A stretch of 64,000 nt of DNA from contig NZ_JAQFII010000001.1 of the NCBI RefSeq assembly GCF_029504575.1, positions 6,083,001 to 6,147,000 of the forward strand, read 5' to 3'. Positions 43,913 to 52,506 of this stretch are shown piece after piece. Numbering within the stretch: position 1 is the stretch's first letter; every line of letters begins with the position of its first letter. Made by a program: the position numbers and the translations under genes. The stretch is from Streptomyces sp. SPB162. Its GTDB lineage: Bacteria > Actinomycetota > Actinomycetes > Streptomycetales > Streptomycetaceae. The notes under the pieces were generated by a model, which made no database searches, was not told where the DNA came from, and saw nothing but the letters and a program-made list of their open reading frames with translations.

Positions 43913-45199
43913 TCACATCCGCGCGGCCACGACCGCCGGCGCCACGGAACACGGCAGCAGGTCCACGACCCGAGCGGGCCGCACCACCTCCACCTCCACC
44001 CCATCCGCGAAGCGATACGGCCGATGCGCCAGCACACCCCCGAGGCTGCGGCGCAGCCTCGACAGTTCCGCGCGGACCGTCACGGTCCGCCCCGCGTCCC
44101 CGAACAGGTCCCGCGCCAGCTCAGCCGCACTCCGCCCGCCCCGGTGAAGCGCCAGCACGAACAGAAGCTCCGCGTGGCGCGGGCTGAGCTGCTGGGCCCA
44201 GCTGCCCGCCGCTCCCGAGACCGTCACCGTCCAGGCGCGCGGCCCGCTGACGTCCAGAACGACCCGGCTCGCGGGGCCCGCCGGGTCCCGGCCGTCGCCG
44301 ACCCGGATCAACCATCCGCCGGGCAGCGGCTCGACCGCGCACACGCCCAGGGTCGGCAACCACATCTCGCCGGCCCGCAGGGCCGCCGGCAGCGCCACCC
44401 GATCCGGCGGCGCCATGCCGGTGACCGCGGCGGTCCAGCCGTCGCGGTCCACCGCCACGGCCGGCCGGCCCCTTCCCGCCAGCCGCGCGAGCAGCGGCGC
44501 GGCCACGGCCCGCAGCCGTTCCACGGAGGCCCAGTGCCGTTGCCGCAGCTCGCCCTCGGCGACGCGGGTCACCGCGGTCACCAGGGAGAGGGTGGCCGGG
44601 TGGATGGTGGCGGCGGGGCCGCTGACGTCCACGACGCCCAGCAGCCGGCCGTCGCGCGGATCGTGCAGGGGCGCGGCGGCGCAGGTCCACCCGTGGTGGG
44701 TCCGTACGAAGTGCTCGGAGGAGTGCACCTGGACGGGCGTGCGGGTCACCAGCGCGGTGCCGATCGCGTTGGTGCCGACCGCGTCCTCGGCCCAGGACGC
44801 GCCTTCGGCGAACCCGAGCCGGTCGGCACTCCTGCGCACCGCGAGGCTGCCGTCCCGCCACAGCACCCGGCCATCGGCGTCCGTGACCACCATGATGTGC
44901 CAGGCGACGTCGGCCACCGTCACGAGGCCCTCGCGCAGCTGCGGTATGACGTCGCCGAGCGGCGAGGACTGCCGGCGGTGTTCGAGCTCCTCGGTGGGGA
45001 GCAGGCCGGTGTGCCGGCCGACGTCCGGATCCACACCGTGCTTCCGCACCCGCCGCCAGGACTCGCTGATCACCGTGCGGGGCGTAGCGGGCGGCGGGTC
45101 GCCCGCCAGGGCGGCGTTGTGCACGCGGGCGAGCAGCCGGGCCGACTCGCGGACGCCCATGGCCCCGAGACGGCCGGGGCCGATCGGCGGGTGTGTCAC
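43913..45199 (-). CDS. GAF-domain transcriptional regulator
   Basis: This 428-residue regulator resembles the sensory half of AcoR-type activators. RTVISESWRRVRKHGVDPD near the N-terminus is the usual opening, and a GAF domain spans about 85-230 (EGASWAEDAVGTNAIGTAL, HHGWTCAAAPLHDPRDG). It lacks the sigma-54 AAA+ domain. Instead it ends in a winged-helix-like domain (LSPRHAELLFVLALHRGGRSAAELARDLFG; about 345-410), so it works with the ordinary sigma factor. The GTG at 45199 has GGGGG four bases upstream; longer frames to 45466 are non-conserved. In this group the target is often an aldehyde or alcohol dehydrogenase, but none is adjacent here. Confidence 0.85.
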   Translation of the reverse strand: MTHPPIGPGRLGAMGVRESARLLARVHNAALAGDPPPATPRTVISESWRRVRKHGVDPDVGRHTGLLPTEELEHRRQSSPLGDVIPQLREGLVTVADVAWHIMVVTDADGRVLWRDGSLAVRRSADRLGFAEGASWAEDAVGTNAIGTALVTRTPVQVHSSEHFVRTHHGWTCAAAPLHDPRDGRLLGVVDVSGPAATIHPATLSLVTAVTRVAEGELRQRHWASVERLRAVAAPLLARLAGRGRPAVAVDRDGWTAAVTGMAPPDRVALPAALRAGEMWLPTLGVCAVEPLPGGWLIRVGDGRDPAGPASRVVLDVSGPRAWTVTVSGAAGSWAQQLSPRHAELLFVLALHRGGRSAAELARDLFGDAGRTVTVRAELSRLRRSLGGVLAHRPYRFADGVEVEVVRPARVVDLLPCSVAPAVVAARM

Positions 45200-45286
45200 T
45201 TTGCCCCCGGTTCGCCTGCTTCTCGCGATCTGCTTCCCATGGTGCCCGCCCGCCCGTCCGCGGTGCCCGGGCCATCGGCATACCCA

Positions 45287-45302
45287 TTGCAACGAGCTGC
45301 AA
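45287..45302. promoter_or_regulatory. Inverted repeat upstream of the GAF regulator
   Basis: TTGCA-ACGAGC-TGCAA lies about 90 bases before the regulator start and could be an autoregulatory site. Apart from this, the hairpin at 45439 and the short repeats at 45513, the 343-base gap between the regulator and the acyl-CoA dehydrogenase shows no gene. Confidence 0.35.
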
Positions 45303-45438
45303 CCGTTGCGGGTGCGCGGGGGGCCGAAGGACAGTGACGCGGCGCCGCCGCACGGGGGCGCCGAGGTCCGTTCCACCGTACGACGCGCCACTGCGAGTCC
45401 GGCTCGATTGCCGCCGGACAGCGGGGCAGCTGAACCGG

Positions 45439-45468
45439 GGGTGGCGCCGAGTCGGCGCGGCGCCACCC
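45439..45468 (-). terminator. Terminator of the acyl-CoA dehydrogenase gene
   Basis: GGGTGGCGC/GCGCCACCC forms a nine-pair stem with a 12-base GC-rich loop, 75 bases after the stop of the upstream gene on this strand. Confidence 0.6.
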
Positions 45469-45512
45469 TCTGCCACGCCGTCGCGCCCCCACCCGCCGAA
45501 TCAGGCGGAGCA

Positions 45513-45539
45513 GCCGAACCGGCCGAACCGGCCGAGCCC
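45513..45539. repeat. Three 9-base repeats beside the acyl-CoA dehydrogenase stop
   Basis: GCCGAACCG occurs twice and GCCGAGCCC once, head to tail, ending four bases from the stop codon of the gene at 45543. Confidence 0.8.
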
Positions 45540-45542
45540 CGT

Positions 45543-47180
45543 TCAGTCCGTGAGCGGCCGGGCGCGGTCCACGATCGAGGCGAGGTCGAGCGTGTGCGGC
45601 AGGGTGCCGAACGCGGCTCCCCAGTCGCCGCCGAGGCGCGAGGCGCAGTACGCGTCGGCCACGGCGGGCGGGGCGAACCGTACGAGCAGGGAGCCCTGGA
45701 GGATCAGGGCCATCCGTTCGACGATGCGCCGGGCTCGGGCCTCGACACCGTCCAGGTCGGCCAGTTCCGTCAGCAGGTTCTTGATGGCACCGTCCAGCCG
45801 GTGGTCCGCGCGGCGGGCCAGGCCGATCTCGGTGAGGAACGCGTTCAGGGCCATCGGATCGCGCCGCAGCACCCGCAGCACGTCCAGCGCCTGGACGTTC
45901 CCCGACCCCTCCCAGACCGAGTTCAGCGGTGACTCGCGGAACAACCGGGGCATCCCCGACTCCTCGACGTACCCGTTGCCGCCCAGGCACTCCAGCGCCT
46001 CCACCGCGACGGCCGGGCAGCGCTTGGTCACCCAGTACTTGGTGACGGCCACCGCGAGGCGCCGGAAGTGCCGCTCGTGCTCGGTGTCGATGTCGTAGGA
46101 GGCGGCGAGCCGCATCGCGGTGGTCGTGGCGGCCTCCGACTCCAGGGCGAGGTCCGCCAGAACGTTGCGCATCAGCGGCTTGTCGACGAGCGGGCCGCCG
46201 AACGCGCTGCGGTGGGTGGTGTGGTGCACCGCCTGGGCGACCGCCTGCCGCATGATGGCCGCCGAACCGACGGCGCAGTCCAGCCGGGTCGCCGCGACCA
46301 TCTCGATGATGGTCGCCACCCCGCGGCCCTCCTCCCCGACCCGGCGCGCCCACGTTCCGTCGAACTCCACCTCGGAGGAGGCGTTGGAGCGGTTGCCGAG
46401 CTTGTTCTTCAGGCGCTGGATCGCGAAGACGTTGCGGGTCCCGTCCGGCAGCACCCGCGGCAGCAGGAAGCAGCTGATCCCGTCCGGTGCCTGGGCCAGC
46501 ACCAGGAAGCCGTCGGACATCGGCGCCGAGCAGAACCACTTGTGGCCGGTCAGCGCGTAGGCGCCGTCCTCGGCGAGTGGCTGCGCGCGGGTGGTGTTGG
46601 CCCGGACGTCGGAGCCGCCCTGCTTCTCCGTCATCCCCATGCCGAACAGCGCGCCCGGCTTCTCGCCGGGCGCGGCGAGCCGCTGGTCGTAGATCCGTGA
46701 GCGCAGCCGCGGCTCCCATTCGGCGGCCAGCGCCGGATCGGCGCGCAGGGCGGGCACCGCCGCGTGCGTCATCGACACCGGGCAGCCGTGTCCCGCCTCG
46801 GCCTGCGACCACACCAGGAACCCGGCCGCGCGGCGCAGGTGCCCGTCGGGGCGCGACCAGGCGTCCGTCAGGCCGGCCGACACGGCGTGGCCCAGCAGCC
46901 GGTGCCAGGACGGGTGGAAGTCGACCTCGTCGACCCGGTGGCCGTACCGGTCGTGGGTGCGCAGTACCGGGGGACTGGTGTTCGCCTCCTCCCCCCACTG
47001 CTGTCCCTGGGCCGATCCTGCGGCCCGGCCCAGCTCGCCCAGTTCGCCCTGGATCTCGGCCAGCCGCTCCGGGGCCGCATGGCGCTCCACGGCCTCGACG
47101 AGGGCGGCGTCGGAGGCGTGGACGTCATATCCGACCAGCGGCGGAGGCTGGTTGGTCACCGTGTGTGTGGGGGCGCTCAT
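45543..47180 (-). CDS. Acyl-CoA dehydrogenase family protein, AidB-like
   Basis: This 545-residue flavoprotein has the AidB-like layout, longer than ordinary 380-residue acyl-CoA dehydrogenases. GMGMTEKQGGSDVRANTT is the FAD/substrate loop, and ECLGGNGYVEESGMPRLFRESPLNSVWEGSGNVQALDVLRVL carries the R-x-x-x-x-x-x-x-WEGS/T signature of AidB in shortened form. E. coli AidB is linked to the alkylation response and binds DNA; some relatives dehydrogenate isovaleryl-CoA. The ATG at 47180 has no clear ribosome site. An Ada-type alkylation repair cluster lies 5 kb away (52507-54440) but is not in the same transcript. Confidence 0.9.
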   Translation of the reverse strand: MSAPTHTVTNQPPPLVGYDVHASDAALVEAVERHAAPERLAEIQGELGELGRAAGSAQGQQWGEEANTSPPVLRTHDRYGHRVDEVDFHPSWHRLLGHAVSAGLTDAWSRPDGHLRRAAGFLVWSQAEAGHGCPVSMTHAAVPALRADPALAAEWEPRLRSRIYDQRLAAPGEKPGALFGMGMTEKQGGSDVRANTTRAQPLAEDGAYALTGHKWFCSAPMSDGFLVLAQAPDGISCFLLPRVLPDGTRNVFAIQRLKNKLGNRSNASSEVEFDGTWARRVGEEGRGVATIIEMVAATRLDCAVGSAAIMRQAVAQAVHHTTHRSAFGGPLVDKPLMRNVLADLALESEAATTTAMRLAASYDIDTEHERHFRRLAVAVTKYWVTKRCPAVAVEALECLGGNGYVEESGMPRLFRESPLNSVWEGSGNVQALDVLRVLRRDPMALNAFLTEIGLARRADHRLDGAIKNLLTELADLDGVEARARRIVERMALILQGSLLVRFAPPAVADAYCASRLGGDWGAAFGTLPHTLDLASIVDRARPLTD

Positions 47181-47301
47181 GGCAGTAACCGTAGGTGTCC
47201 GCACGCGCCGGGCGGTAGGCGACGCCCCGCCGCCGCCCGGTCGGGCCGGGCGCCCGACAGGGGGTGGGACCGGGTCCGCCGGGGGCGGATACCGTAGGCG
47301 G

Positions 47302-48441
47302 GTGCACGCAGCGGATGGAAGAAAAGCGCGGCCTCCCGGCCGCTGGGGCAGGGCTCGGGCCCTGTACCGGAATGTGTCGAAGCGCAAGGTCGGCTGGCTG
47401 CTGCTGAAGGACACCGTCAACTCCTCCATCGAGTACCGGGTGACCGGACTCGCCGCGGAGGCGGCCTTCTTCGTCCTGCTGTCCCTGCCGCCGCTGCTGC
47501 TCGGCCTCGTCGGCGCGCTCGGCTACGTGGACACCGTCATCCGCACCGACACGATCGCGCACCTGCGGGACAACATCCTCACCGCGTCCGCCACGGTCCT
47601 GTCCGACAAGGGGGTGAACCAGCTGGTCCGCCCGCTGGTGGACAGCGTCTTCCACGGGCGGCGGCCCGATCTCATCTCGCTCGGCTTCGTGATCGCGCTC
47701 TGGTCGGGCTCCCGCGCCGTCAACGTCTTCGTCGACACCATCACGATCATGTACGGCCTGGAAGGGCACCGCGGGATCGTCAAGACCCGGCTGCTCGCCC
47801 TGCTGCTCTACATCATCGCGCTCGTCGTCGGCGCGCTGGTGCTGCCCCTGATGGTCGCGGGACCCGACGCCTTCGTGTCGGTGCTGCCGCGCAGCCAGGG
47901 CACGATCCACGTCCTCTACTGGCCGGTCGTCCTCCTGGTGTCGATCGCCTTCCTCACCACGCTCTACCACGTGTCGGTGCCCGTGCGGTCACCCTGGTAC
48001 GAGGACGTGCCGGGCGCGCTGATCGCGCTCATGATGTGGGTCCTCGGCAGCTTCCTGCTGCGCATCTACCTGACCAACACCGTCGAGGGGCCGACGATCT
48101 ACGGGTCGCTGGCCGCGCCCGTCGCGGTGCTCCTGTGGATCGGCATCTCGGCCTTCGCGGTGCTGGTCGGCGCCGCCGTCAACGCGGCGGTGGACCGTAT
48201 CTGGCCGTCGCTCGCCACCGCCGCCGCCCGCGAGCAGAACGCCCGCGCCCTGGAGGCGGCCGCGGTGCGCGTGGTCGCCGACGCCGCCAGGCGGCGGGCC
48301 GCGGAGGACGGCCGCGACGACGACTTCGACGACGACAGTGACCTCGGCCCCGACGACCCGCCGCCCGCCGAGTTCCCCGAGCGCTGGACGCGCTTCCTGC
48401 CGCCGTCGGACGTCCGCGCGCGCCTCCGCCGCCGCGACTGA
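47302..48441 (+). CDS. YihY/BrkB-family inner-membrane protein
   Basis: This 379-residue protein has six hydrophobic segments between residues about 50 and 310 with YihY markers EAAFFVLLSLPPLLLG, LWSGSRAVNVFVDTITIMYG and RSPWYEDVPGALIALMMWVLGSFLLR. A cytoplasmic tail of about 65 residues is strongly acidic (DDDFDDDSD) and Pro-rich. The function of YihY proteins is not known; earlier labels as ribonuclease BN are wrong. The GTG at 47302 is the first start after the promoter-like TACCGT. Confidence 0.88.
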   Translation: MHAADGRKARPPGRWGRARALYRNVSKRKVGWLLLKDTVNSSIEYRVTGLAAEAAFFVLLSLPPLLLGLVGALGYVDTVIRTDTIAHLRDNILTASATVLSDKGVNQLVRPLVDSVFHGRRPDLISLGFVIALWSGSRAVNVFVDTITIMYGLEGHRGIVKTRLLALLLYIIALVVGALVLPLMVAGPDAFVSVLPRSQGTIHVLYWPVVLLVSIAFLTTLYHVSVPVRSPWYEDVPGALIALMMWVLGSFLLRIYLTNTVEGPTIYGSLAAPVAVLLWIGISAFAVLVGAAVNAAVDRIWPSLATAAAREQNARALEAAAVRVVADAARRRAAEDGRDDDFDDDSDLGPDDPPPAEFPERWTRFLPPSDVRARLRRRD

Positions 48442-48497
48442 CCGCGGCCCGGGCGTCCAGGTGCCCCGCTGTCCGCACGCCGGGGCAGAATGAAGGG

Positions 48498-49187
48498 GTG
48501 TACCAGGAGCGGTTGTCGCGGGTCGCGGGCGCGGTGCTCTGGACCCGGACCGTCGGTGCCGCGGAGGGTGGGCCCTACCGCGTGCTGCCCGACGGCTGCA
48601 TGGACGTGATCTGGTGCGACGGGGAACTGCTCGTCACCGGCCCCGACACCCGCGCCCACGTGGCGCGGACCCCCGCCGGCGCGCGCTTCGCGGGGCTGCG
48701 GTTCGCGCCCGGCCGGGGGCCCGCGGTGCTGGGCGTCCCGGCGTACGAACTACGTGATCTGCGGGTGCCGTTGGACGCGGTGTGGCCGGGTGCCGCCGCC
48801 CGGCGGATCGCCGAGCGGATCGGCGACGCGGCCGATCCGGGGCGCGCCCTGGAAGACGCGGTGACCGGCGCGGCACGCGGACCCGGCACGGCGGACCGCC
48901 TGCTGGTCGCGACGGCGTCGCGGCTGGCCTCCGGCGGCACCGTGGCCGCCGCGGCGCAGGCCGCGGGGCTGGGCGAACGGCAGCTGCACCGGCGCAGCCT
49001 GGCGGCGTTCGGCTACGGCCCGAAGACGCTCGCGCGGGTCCTGCGCCTGCAGCGCGCGCTGGAACTGGCCCGCCGGGGGACCCCGTTCGCCGCGGTCGCG
49101 GTGGCGGCGGGCTACGCCGACCAGGCGCACCTCGCGCGCGAGGTGAAGGCGCTGGCCGGGGTGCCGCTCGGCGAACTCGTCCGCTGA
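48498..49187 (+). CDS. AraC-family regulator with DUF6597-like N-terminal domain
   Basis: This 229-residue regulator starts with the sensory segment YRVLPDGCMDVIWCDGELLVTGPDT seen in many actinobacterial AraC proteins and ends with the two helix-turn-helix motifs (AAAAQAAGLGERQLHRR and VAVAAGYADQAHLAREVK). The target is unknown; the convergent VOC-protein gene is a common partner in this family. The GTG start follows GAAGGG closely. Confidence 0.88.
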   Translation: MYQERLSRVAGAVLWTRTVGAAEGGPYRVLPDGCMDVIWCDGELLVTGPDTRAHVARTPAGARFAGLRFAPGRGPAVLGVPAYELRDLRVPLDAVWPGAAARRIAERIGDAADPGRALEDAVTGAARGPGTADRLLVATASRLASGGTVAAAAQAAGLGERQLHRRSLAAFGYGPKTLARVLRLQRALELARRGTPFAAVAVAAGYADQAHLAREVKALAGVPLGELVR

Positions 49188-49206
49188 ACGGACGGATGAG
49201 GCGGAA

Positions 49207-49614
49207 TCAGGCGGGCGGATCCGGCAGGACGGCCAGCAGGTCGACGTGGTTGCCGTCGGCGTCCAGCACGGTGGCGTAGCGCTGGCCCCAGAAGGCGTCG
49301 AACGGCGCGAGGTGCCCGGTGTAGCCGGCGCCCGTGAGATCGGCGTACACCTTGTCGACCTCCGCCGGACCGTCACACGTGAACGCCAGCCCGGCCCGGC
49401 CGCCGCCCTCCGGCGGGGCCTGCCAGTCCGGGGAGAAGGAGCGCACCACCTCCTCGGTGTCCCAGACGAGGAGCGGCCCGCCGGGAAGCGCCGCCTCGAC
49501 GTGCGGCTGGCTGTCGGCCTCCGCCGGGATGTCCAGCCCGAGCCGGCGGTAGAAGGCGAGGGACGCGGCCATGTCGGAGGCGAGCAGACCGATGAACGCG
49601 AAACGAGGAGTCAT
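49207..49614 (-). CDS. VOC (glyoxalase/bleomycin-resistance-like) protein
   Basis: This 135-residue protein has the paired beta-alpha-beta-beta-beta fold of the VOC superfamily: FIGLLASDMAASLAFYRRLGLDI at the start, and GQRYATVLDADGNHVDLL at the end with a metal-binding-like Asp/His. Substrates vary (glyoxalase, dioxygenase, antibiotic binding). The ATG at 49614 fits the family start; the frame extends upstream without similarity. It is convergent with the AraC-type gene, 19 bases apart. Confidence 0.85.
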   Translation of the reverse strand: MTPRFAFIGLLASDMAASLAFYRRLGLDIPAEADSQPHVEAALPGGPLLVWDTEEVVRSFSPDWQAPPEGGGRAGLAFTCDGPAEVDKVYADLTGAGYTGHLAPFDAFWGQRYATVLDADGNHVDLLAVLPDPPA

Positions 49615-49687
49615 GCCCGCCACGTTAGGCGCGCGACGGGCCCGCGGTCTTGAACGAATCGGACACCTGGAGGAGGTCGTAAATCGG

Positions 49688-49716
49688 TGGACAGTGCCTC
49701 CGGCCCGTCGTAATCT
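49688..49716 (+). promoter_or_regulatory. Promoter upstream of the rsgA leader
   Basis: TGGACA (49688-49693), 17 bases and TAATCT (49711-49716) make a good housekeeping promoter. Transcription from about 49723 would give a 5' region of about 175 bases before rsgA containing the small ORF at 49776. Confidence 0.6.
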
Positions 49717-49775
49717 CCTGTGGACCGCGGCGGTGGAAGACCGCGGCCGGCACACATACGTGGAGGTGTATCTCG

Positions 49776-49847
49776 ATGACTGTCTTTGCGCAGGGCGCTG
49801 CCCTCATTCCGTCGCACAGCATCCTTACCTCCGCGGTCGCCGGCTGA
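49776..49847 (+). CDS. 23-residue upstream ORF before rsgA
   Basis: This ORF (MTVFAQGAALIPSHSILTSAV and AG) has a very good ribosome site, GGAGG nine bases before its ATG, better placed than that of rsgA itself. It ends 49 bases before the rsgA start. It may be a leader that controls rsgA translation, or a free small protein. It has no recognised motif. Confidence 0.5.
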   Translation: MTVFAQGAALIPSHSILTSAVAG

Positions 49848-49896
49848 CCACTTCCTGACCTTCAGCTCCGGGGCCGCCCTTTCGAAGGGCATTCCG

Positions 49897-50997
49897 TTGA
49901 CCAACGGATCTGCTTCCCTGCCGTTCACCTCGTACGGCTGGGACTCCATTCTCGACACCGAATTCACCCCGTACGCCGCCCAGGGCCTGCTGCCCGGCCG
50001 GATCGTGCGGGTCGACCGCGGGCTCTGCGACGTCGTCACCCCTGACGGCACGCTGCGCGCGGACACCACCTTCGTCAACTCCTCCTCCGATCCCATGAAG
50101 CTGGCCTGCACCGGCGACTGGGTGGCCGTCGACCGGGACGCCCCGACGGGTCCCGCGGTGCGGGCGCTGCTGCCGCGCCGGACGGCGTTCGTCCGCTCGA
50201 CCTCCTCCAGCCGTTCCGAGGGCCAGGTGCTGGCGGCCAACATCGATCACGCCGTGATCGCCGTGTCGCTGGCCGCCGAACTCGACCTGGGTCGGCTGGA
50301 GCGGTTCCTGTCGCTGGCCTGGGAGAGCGGCGCGCAGCCGCTCGTCGTCCTGACCAAGGCGGACCTCGCGGGCGACACGACCCATCTGCTCGCCGACGCC
50401 GAAGGTGCGGCGCCCGGTGTGCAGGTGCTCGTGGTGAGCGCCACGACCGGCGAGGGCGTCGACGTGCTCGCCGCGGTGCTGGCCGGCAGCACCTCCGTGC
50501 TCCTGGGACAGTCGGGCGCGGGCAAGTCCACGCTCACCAACGCCCTGCTGGGCCAGGAGATCCAGGAGGTCCAGGGCATCCGTGACGCCGACGGCAAGGG
50601 CCGGCACACGACCACCACACGGGATCTGCTGCCGCTGCCCACCGGCGGGGTGCTCATCGACACCCCCGGGCTGCGGGGGGTGGGGCTCTGGGACGCCGAG
50701 TCCGGTCTCTCACAGGTCTTCTCGGAGATCGAGGCGCTCTCCGCCGACTGCCGGTTCCACGACTGCGCGCATGTCGCGGAGCCCGGCTGCGCGGTGCTCG
50801 CCGCCCTGGAGGACGGCTCGCTGCCGCACCGGCGGCTGGAGAGCTATCGCAAACTCCTGCGCGAGAACGCGTGGATCGCCTCCCGCACCGACCAGCGGTT
50901 GCGCGCCGAGATGCGCCGTGACTGGAAGATGAAGGCGGCGGCGGGGCGGGCGATGTACGAGGCAAAGCGCGGCGGCGGCCACCGCAGGGAGGCCTGA
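49897..50997 (+). CDS. rsgA: Ribosome small-subunit biogenesis GTPase RsgA
   Basis: RsgA (366 residues) helps late 30S maturation. The N-terminal OB fold includes GRIVRVDRGLCDVVT, followed by a circularly permuted GTPase: VLTKADLA (G4), VVSATTGEGV (G5), GQSGAGKSTLTNALLG (G1), HTTTTRDLL (G2) and IDTPGLRGVG (G3). The zinc site CRFHDCAHVAEPGC follows. TTG 49897 is chosen because AAGGG lies seven bases upstream and SYGWDS-type sequence follows as in homologues; the frame is open to 49786. The extra leader and rare TTG start suggest translational control. Confidence 0.93.
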   Translation: MTNGSASLPFTSYGWDSILDTEFTPYAAQGLLPGRIVRVDRGLCDVVTPDGTLRADTTFVNSSSDPMKLACTGDWVAVDRDAPTGPAVRALLPRRTAFVRSTSSSRSEGQVLAANIDHAVIAVSLAAELDLGRLERFLSLAWESGAQPLVVLTKADLAGDTTHLLADAEGAAPGVQVLVVSATTGEGVDVLAAVLAGSTSVLLGQSGAGKSTLTNALLGQEIQEVQGIRDADGKGRHTTTTRDLLPLPTGGVLIDTPGLRGVGLWDAESGLSQVFSEIEALSADCRFHDCAHVAEPGCAVLAALEDGSLPHRRLESYRKLLRENAWIASRTDQRLRAEMRRDWKMKAAAGRAMYEAKRGGGHRREA

Positions 50998-51010
50998 GAC
51001 GGCTCCGGTG

Positions 51011-51032
51011 CCGGGTCCCGTGACGGGCCCGG
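51011..51032. terminator. Hairpin between rsgA and the small membrane protein gene
   Basis: CCGGG(T)CCCG / CGGGCCCGG pairs with one bulged T around a TGA loop. It lies between two convergent stops. Confidence 0.5.
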
Positions 51033-51066
51033 CCCGGCCGCCGAGCAGGTTGCCGTGAGCGCGAGT

Positions 51067-51192
51067 TCAGCCGGCGCCGTTGTGACGGCGGCGCCGGATC
51101 GCGATCGGGCTGCCCTCGCTCCAGAACGTGGCCACGACGCTCGCGATACCGAGGGCCACGATCACAATGCCGAGGATGATCGTGTAGACCAT
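51067..51192 (-). CDS. 41-residue single-helix membrane protein
   Basis: This small ORF has GGGAGG six bases before its ATG. It encodes a hydrophobic helix (TIILGIVIVALGIASVVATFW) followed by a short, very basic tail (IRRRRHNGAG), the classic layout of a small inner-membrane peptide with cytoplasmic C-terminus. It is convergent with rsgA and downstream of the LacI gene on the same strand, 123 bases away. No known family is recognised. Confidence 0.7.
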   Translation of the reverse strand: MVYTIILGIVIVALGIASVVATFWSEGSPIAIRRRRHNGAG

Positions 51193-51315
51193 GAACGTCC
51201 TCCCGTTGGCGGGGGTGCGCACCATCACCGCACCTTCACAATCGCTGTCGTTCCGTGACCTTCCCGTTGCCCCCGGTTCCCAACCGTCCCCCGGGGTAGC
51301 AGTACTTGACCCCTG

Positions 51316-52362
51316 TCAGGCGGATTGCCGTCGGACCAGATGGGTGGGGGTGACCACCGAAGACAGCGGGAGGGCCCCGGGGGCGTCGCGCCGCGGGTCG
51401 AGGCTGCGCAGCAGTAGCCGGGCCATCAGCCGGCCCATCTCCTCGATGTCCTGGCGGACCGTCGTCAGCGGGGGTTCGGTCAACTGCGCGACCTGGACCA
51501 TGTCGTCGAAGCCGACCAGCGCGACGTCGTCCGGCACACTGCGTCCGCGCTGCCGCAGTACCCGCAGCGCTCCCGACGCCATCAGGTCGGAGGCGGCGAA
51601 GACGCCGTCCAGGTCCGGGCAGCGGTCCAGCAGCTCGGCCATCGCGCGCTCACCGCCGTCGGGGGTGAAGTCGCCCTCGACGATCAGCGCCGGATCGGCC
51701 TGCGGGAGGATGTCGCGGAAACCGTCGAGCCGGTCGACGGACGCGGTCTGGTCGAGCGGCCCGCTGATGTGGGCGATCCGGCGGCGGCCGAGGCCCGTCA
51801 GATGGCGCACGGCGGTGCGCGCACCACCCCGGTTGTCGCAGTCCACGTAGAGCGCGTTGCGGTCCCGCTCGGTCTCCGCCCAGCCGGGCCGCCCGCCGAA
51901 GACGGTGGGGATGCCCGCCTTGCGGGCGAGCTCGGGCAGCGGGTCGTGCGCGTGCAGCGAGAAGATCAGCGCGCCGTCGACGTGGCCACCCGCGAGGTAG
52001 CGGCCCACCCGGTCGTAGTCGGCGGTGCCCTCGACCAGCAGCAGCACCAGCTGGTTGTCGTGCGCGGTCAGCTCCTTGCTGATGCCGCGGACCTGCTGGG
52101 CGAAGAACGGGTCGGAGAAGAACCGGGTCTCGGGCTCGGCGACCACGACGGCCACCGCGTCGTTGCGGCGGGTCACCAGCGTCCTGGCCGCCTGGTTCGG
52201 TACGTAGCCCAGCTCCTCGACGGCCTTCCGCACCCGCTCGACCAGCAGTGCGCGCACTCCCGCGCCGCCGTTGACCACGCGTGAGGCGGTGGCGCGGGAC
52301 ACCCCGGCCCGCTCGGCGACGGCCTCCAGGGTGGGGCGGGACGGGAAGGTCTGCTCGGACAC
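51316..52362 (-). CDS. LacI-family transcriptional regulator
   Basis: This 348-residue repressor starts with the LacI helix-turn-helix and hinge (PTLEAVAERAGVSRATASRVV, NQAARTLVTRR) and continues with a periplasmic-binding-like sugar sensor domain ending in VGFDDMVQVAQLTEPPLTTVRQ. The GTG at 52362 has GAGGAG six bases upstream. A near-perfect palindrome TGGGAGAGCGCTCTCACA stands 53 bases before the start and is probably its own operator. No sugar transporter is adjacent, so the main target is elsewhere; the ABC operon at 23922 has no such site. Confidence 0.93.
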   Translation of the reverse strand: MSEQTFPSRPTLEAVAERAGVSRATASRVVNGGAGVRALLVERVRKAVEELGYVPNQAARTLVTRRNDAVAVVVAEPETRFFSDPFFAQQVRGISKELTAHDNQLVLLLVEGTADYDRVGRYLAGGHVDGALIFSLHAHDPLPELARKAGIPTVFGGRPGWAETERDRNALYVDCDNRGGARTAVRHLTGLGRRRIAHISGPLDQTASVDRLDGFRDILPQADPALIVEGDFTPDGGERAMAELLDRCPDLDGVFAASDLMASGALRVLRQRGRSVPDDVALVGFDDMVQVAQLTEPPLTTVRQDIEEMGRLMARLLLRSLDPRRDAPGALPLSSVVTPTHLVRRQSA

Positions 52363-52414
52363 TGCACGCTCCTCTGCGAGCTCGATGCGGACAGGGTATC
52401 GCTCCGGCCGACAC

Positions 52415-52432
52415 TGGGAGAGCGCTCTCACA
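52415..52432. promoter_or_regulatory. LacI-type operator before the lacI-like gene
   Basis: TGGGAGAGCGCTCTCACA contains the perfect 12-base palindrome GAGAGCGCTCTC and only one mismatch over 9-base arms. It resembles CebR/LacI sites (TGGGAGCGCTCCCA) of actinobacteria. Confidence 0.75.
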
Positions 52433-52506
52433 AGCTGTTCGACCTCCCTGGCTCCCCGTCCGATTTCCGCCAGTCCCACTCCCTTCCGTGCCGCAGACTG
52501 GGGAAC

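Noticed and set aside
49571-49858. 95-codon plus-strand frame over the rsgA promoter
   Set aside because: It overlaps the VOC gene, the promoter and the better-supported 23-codon ORF and has no motif.
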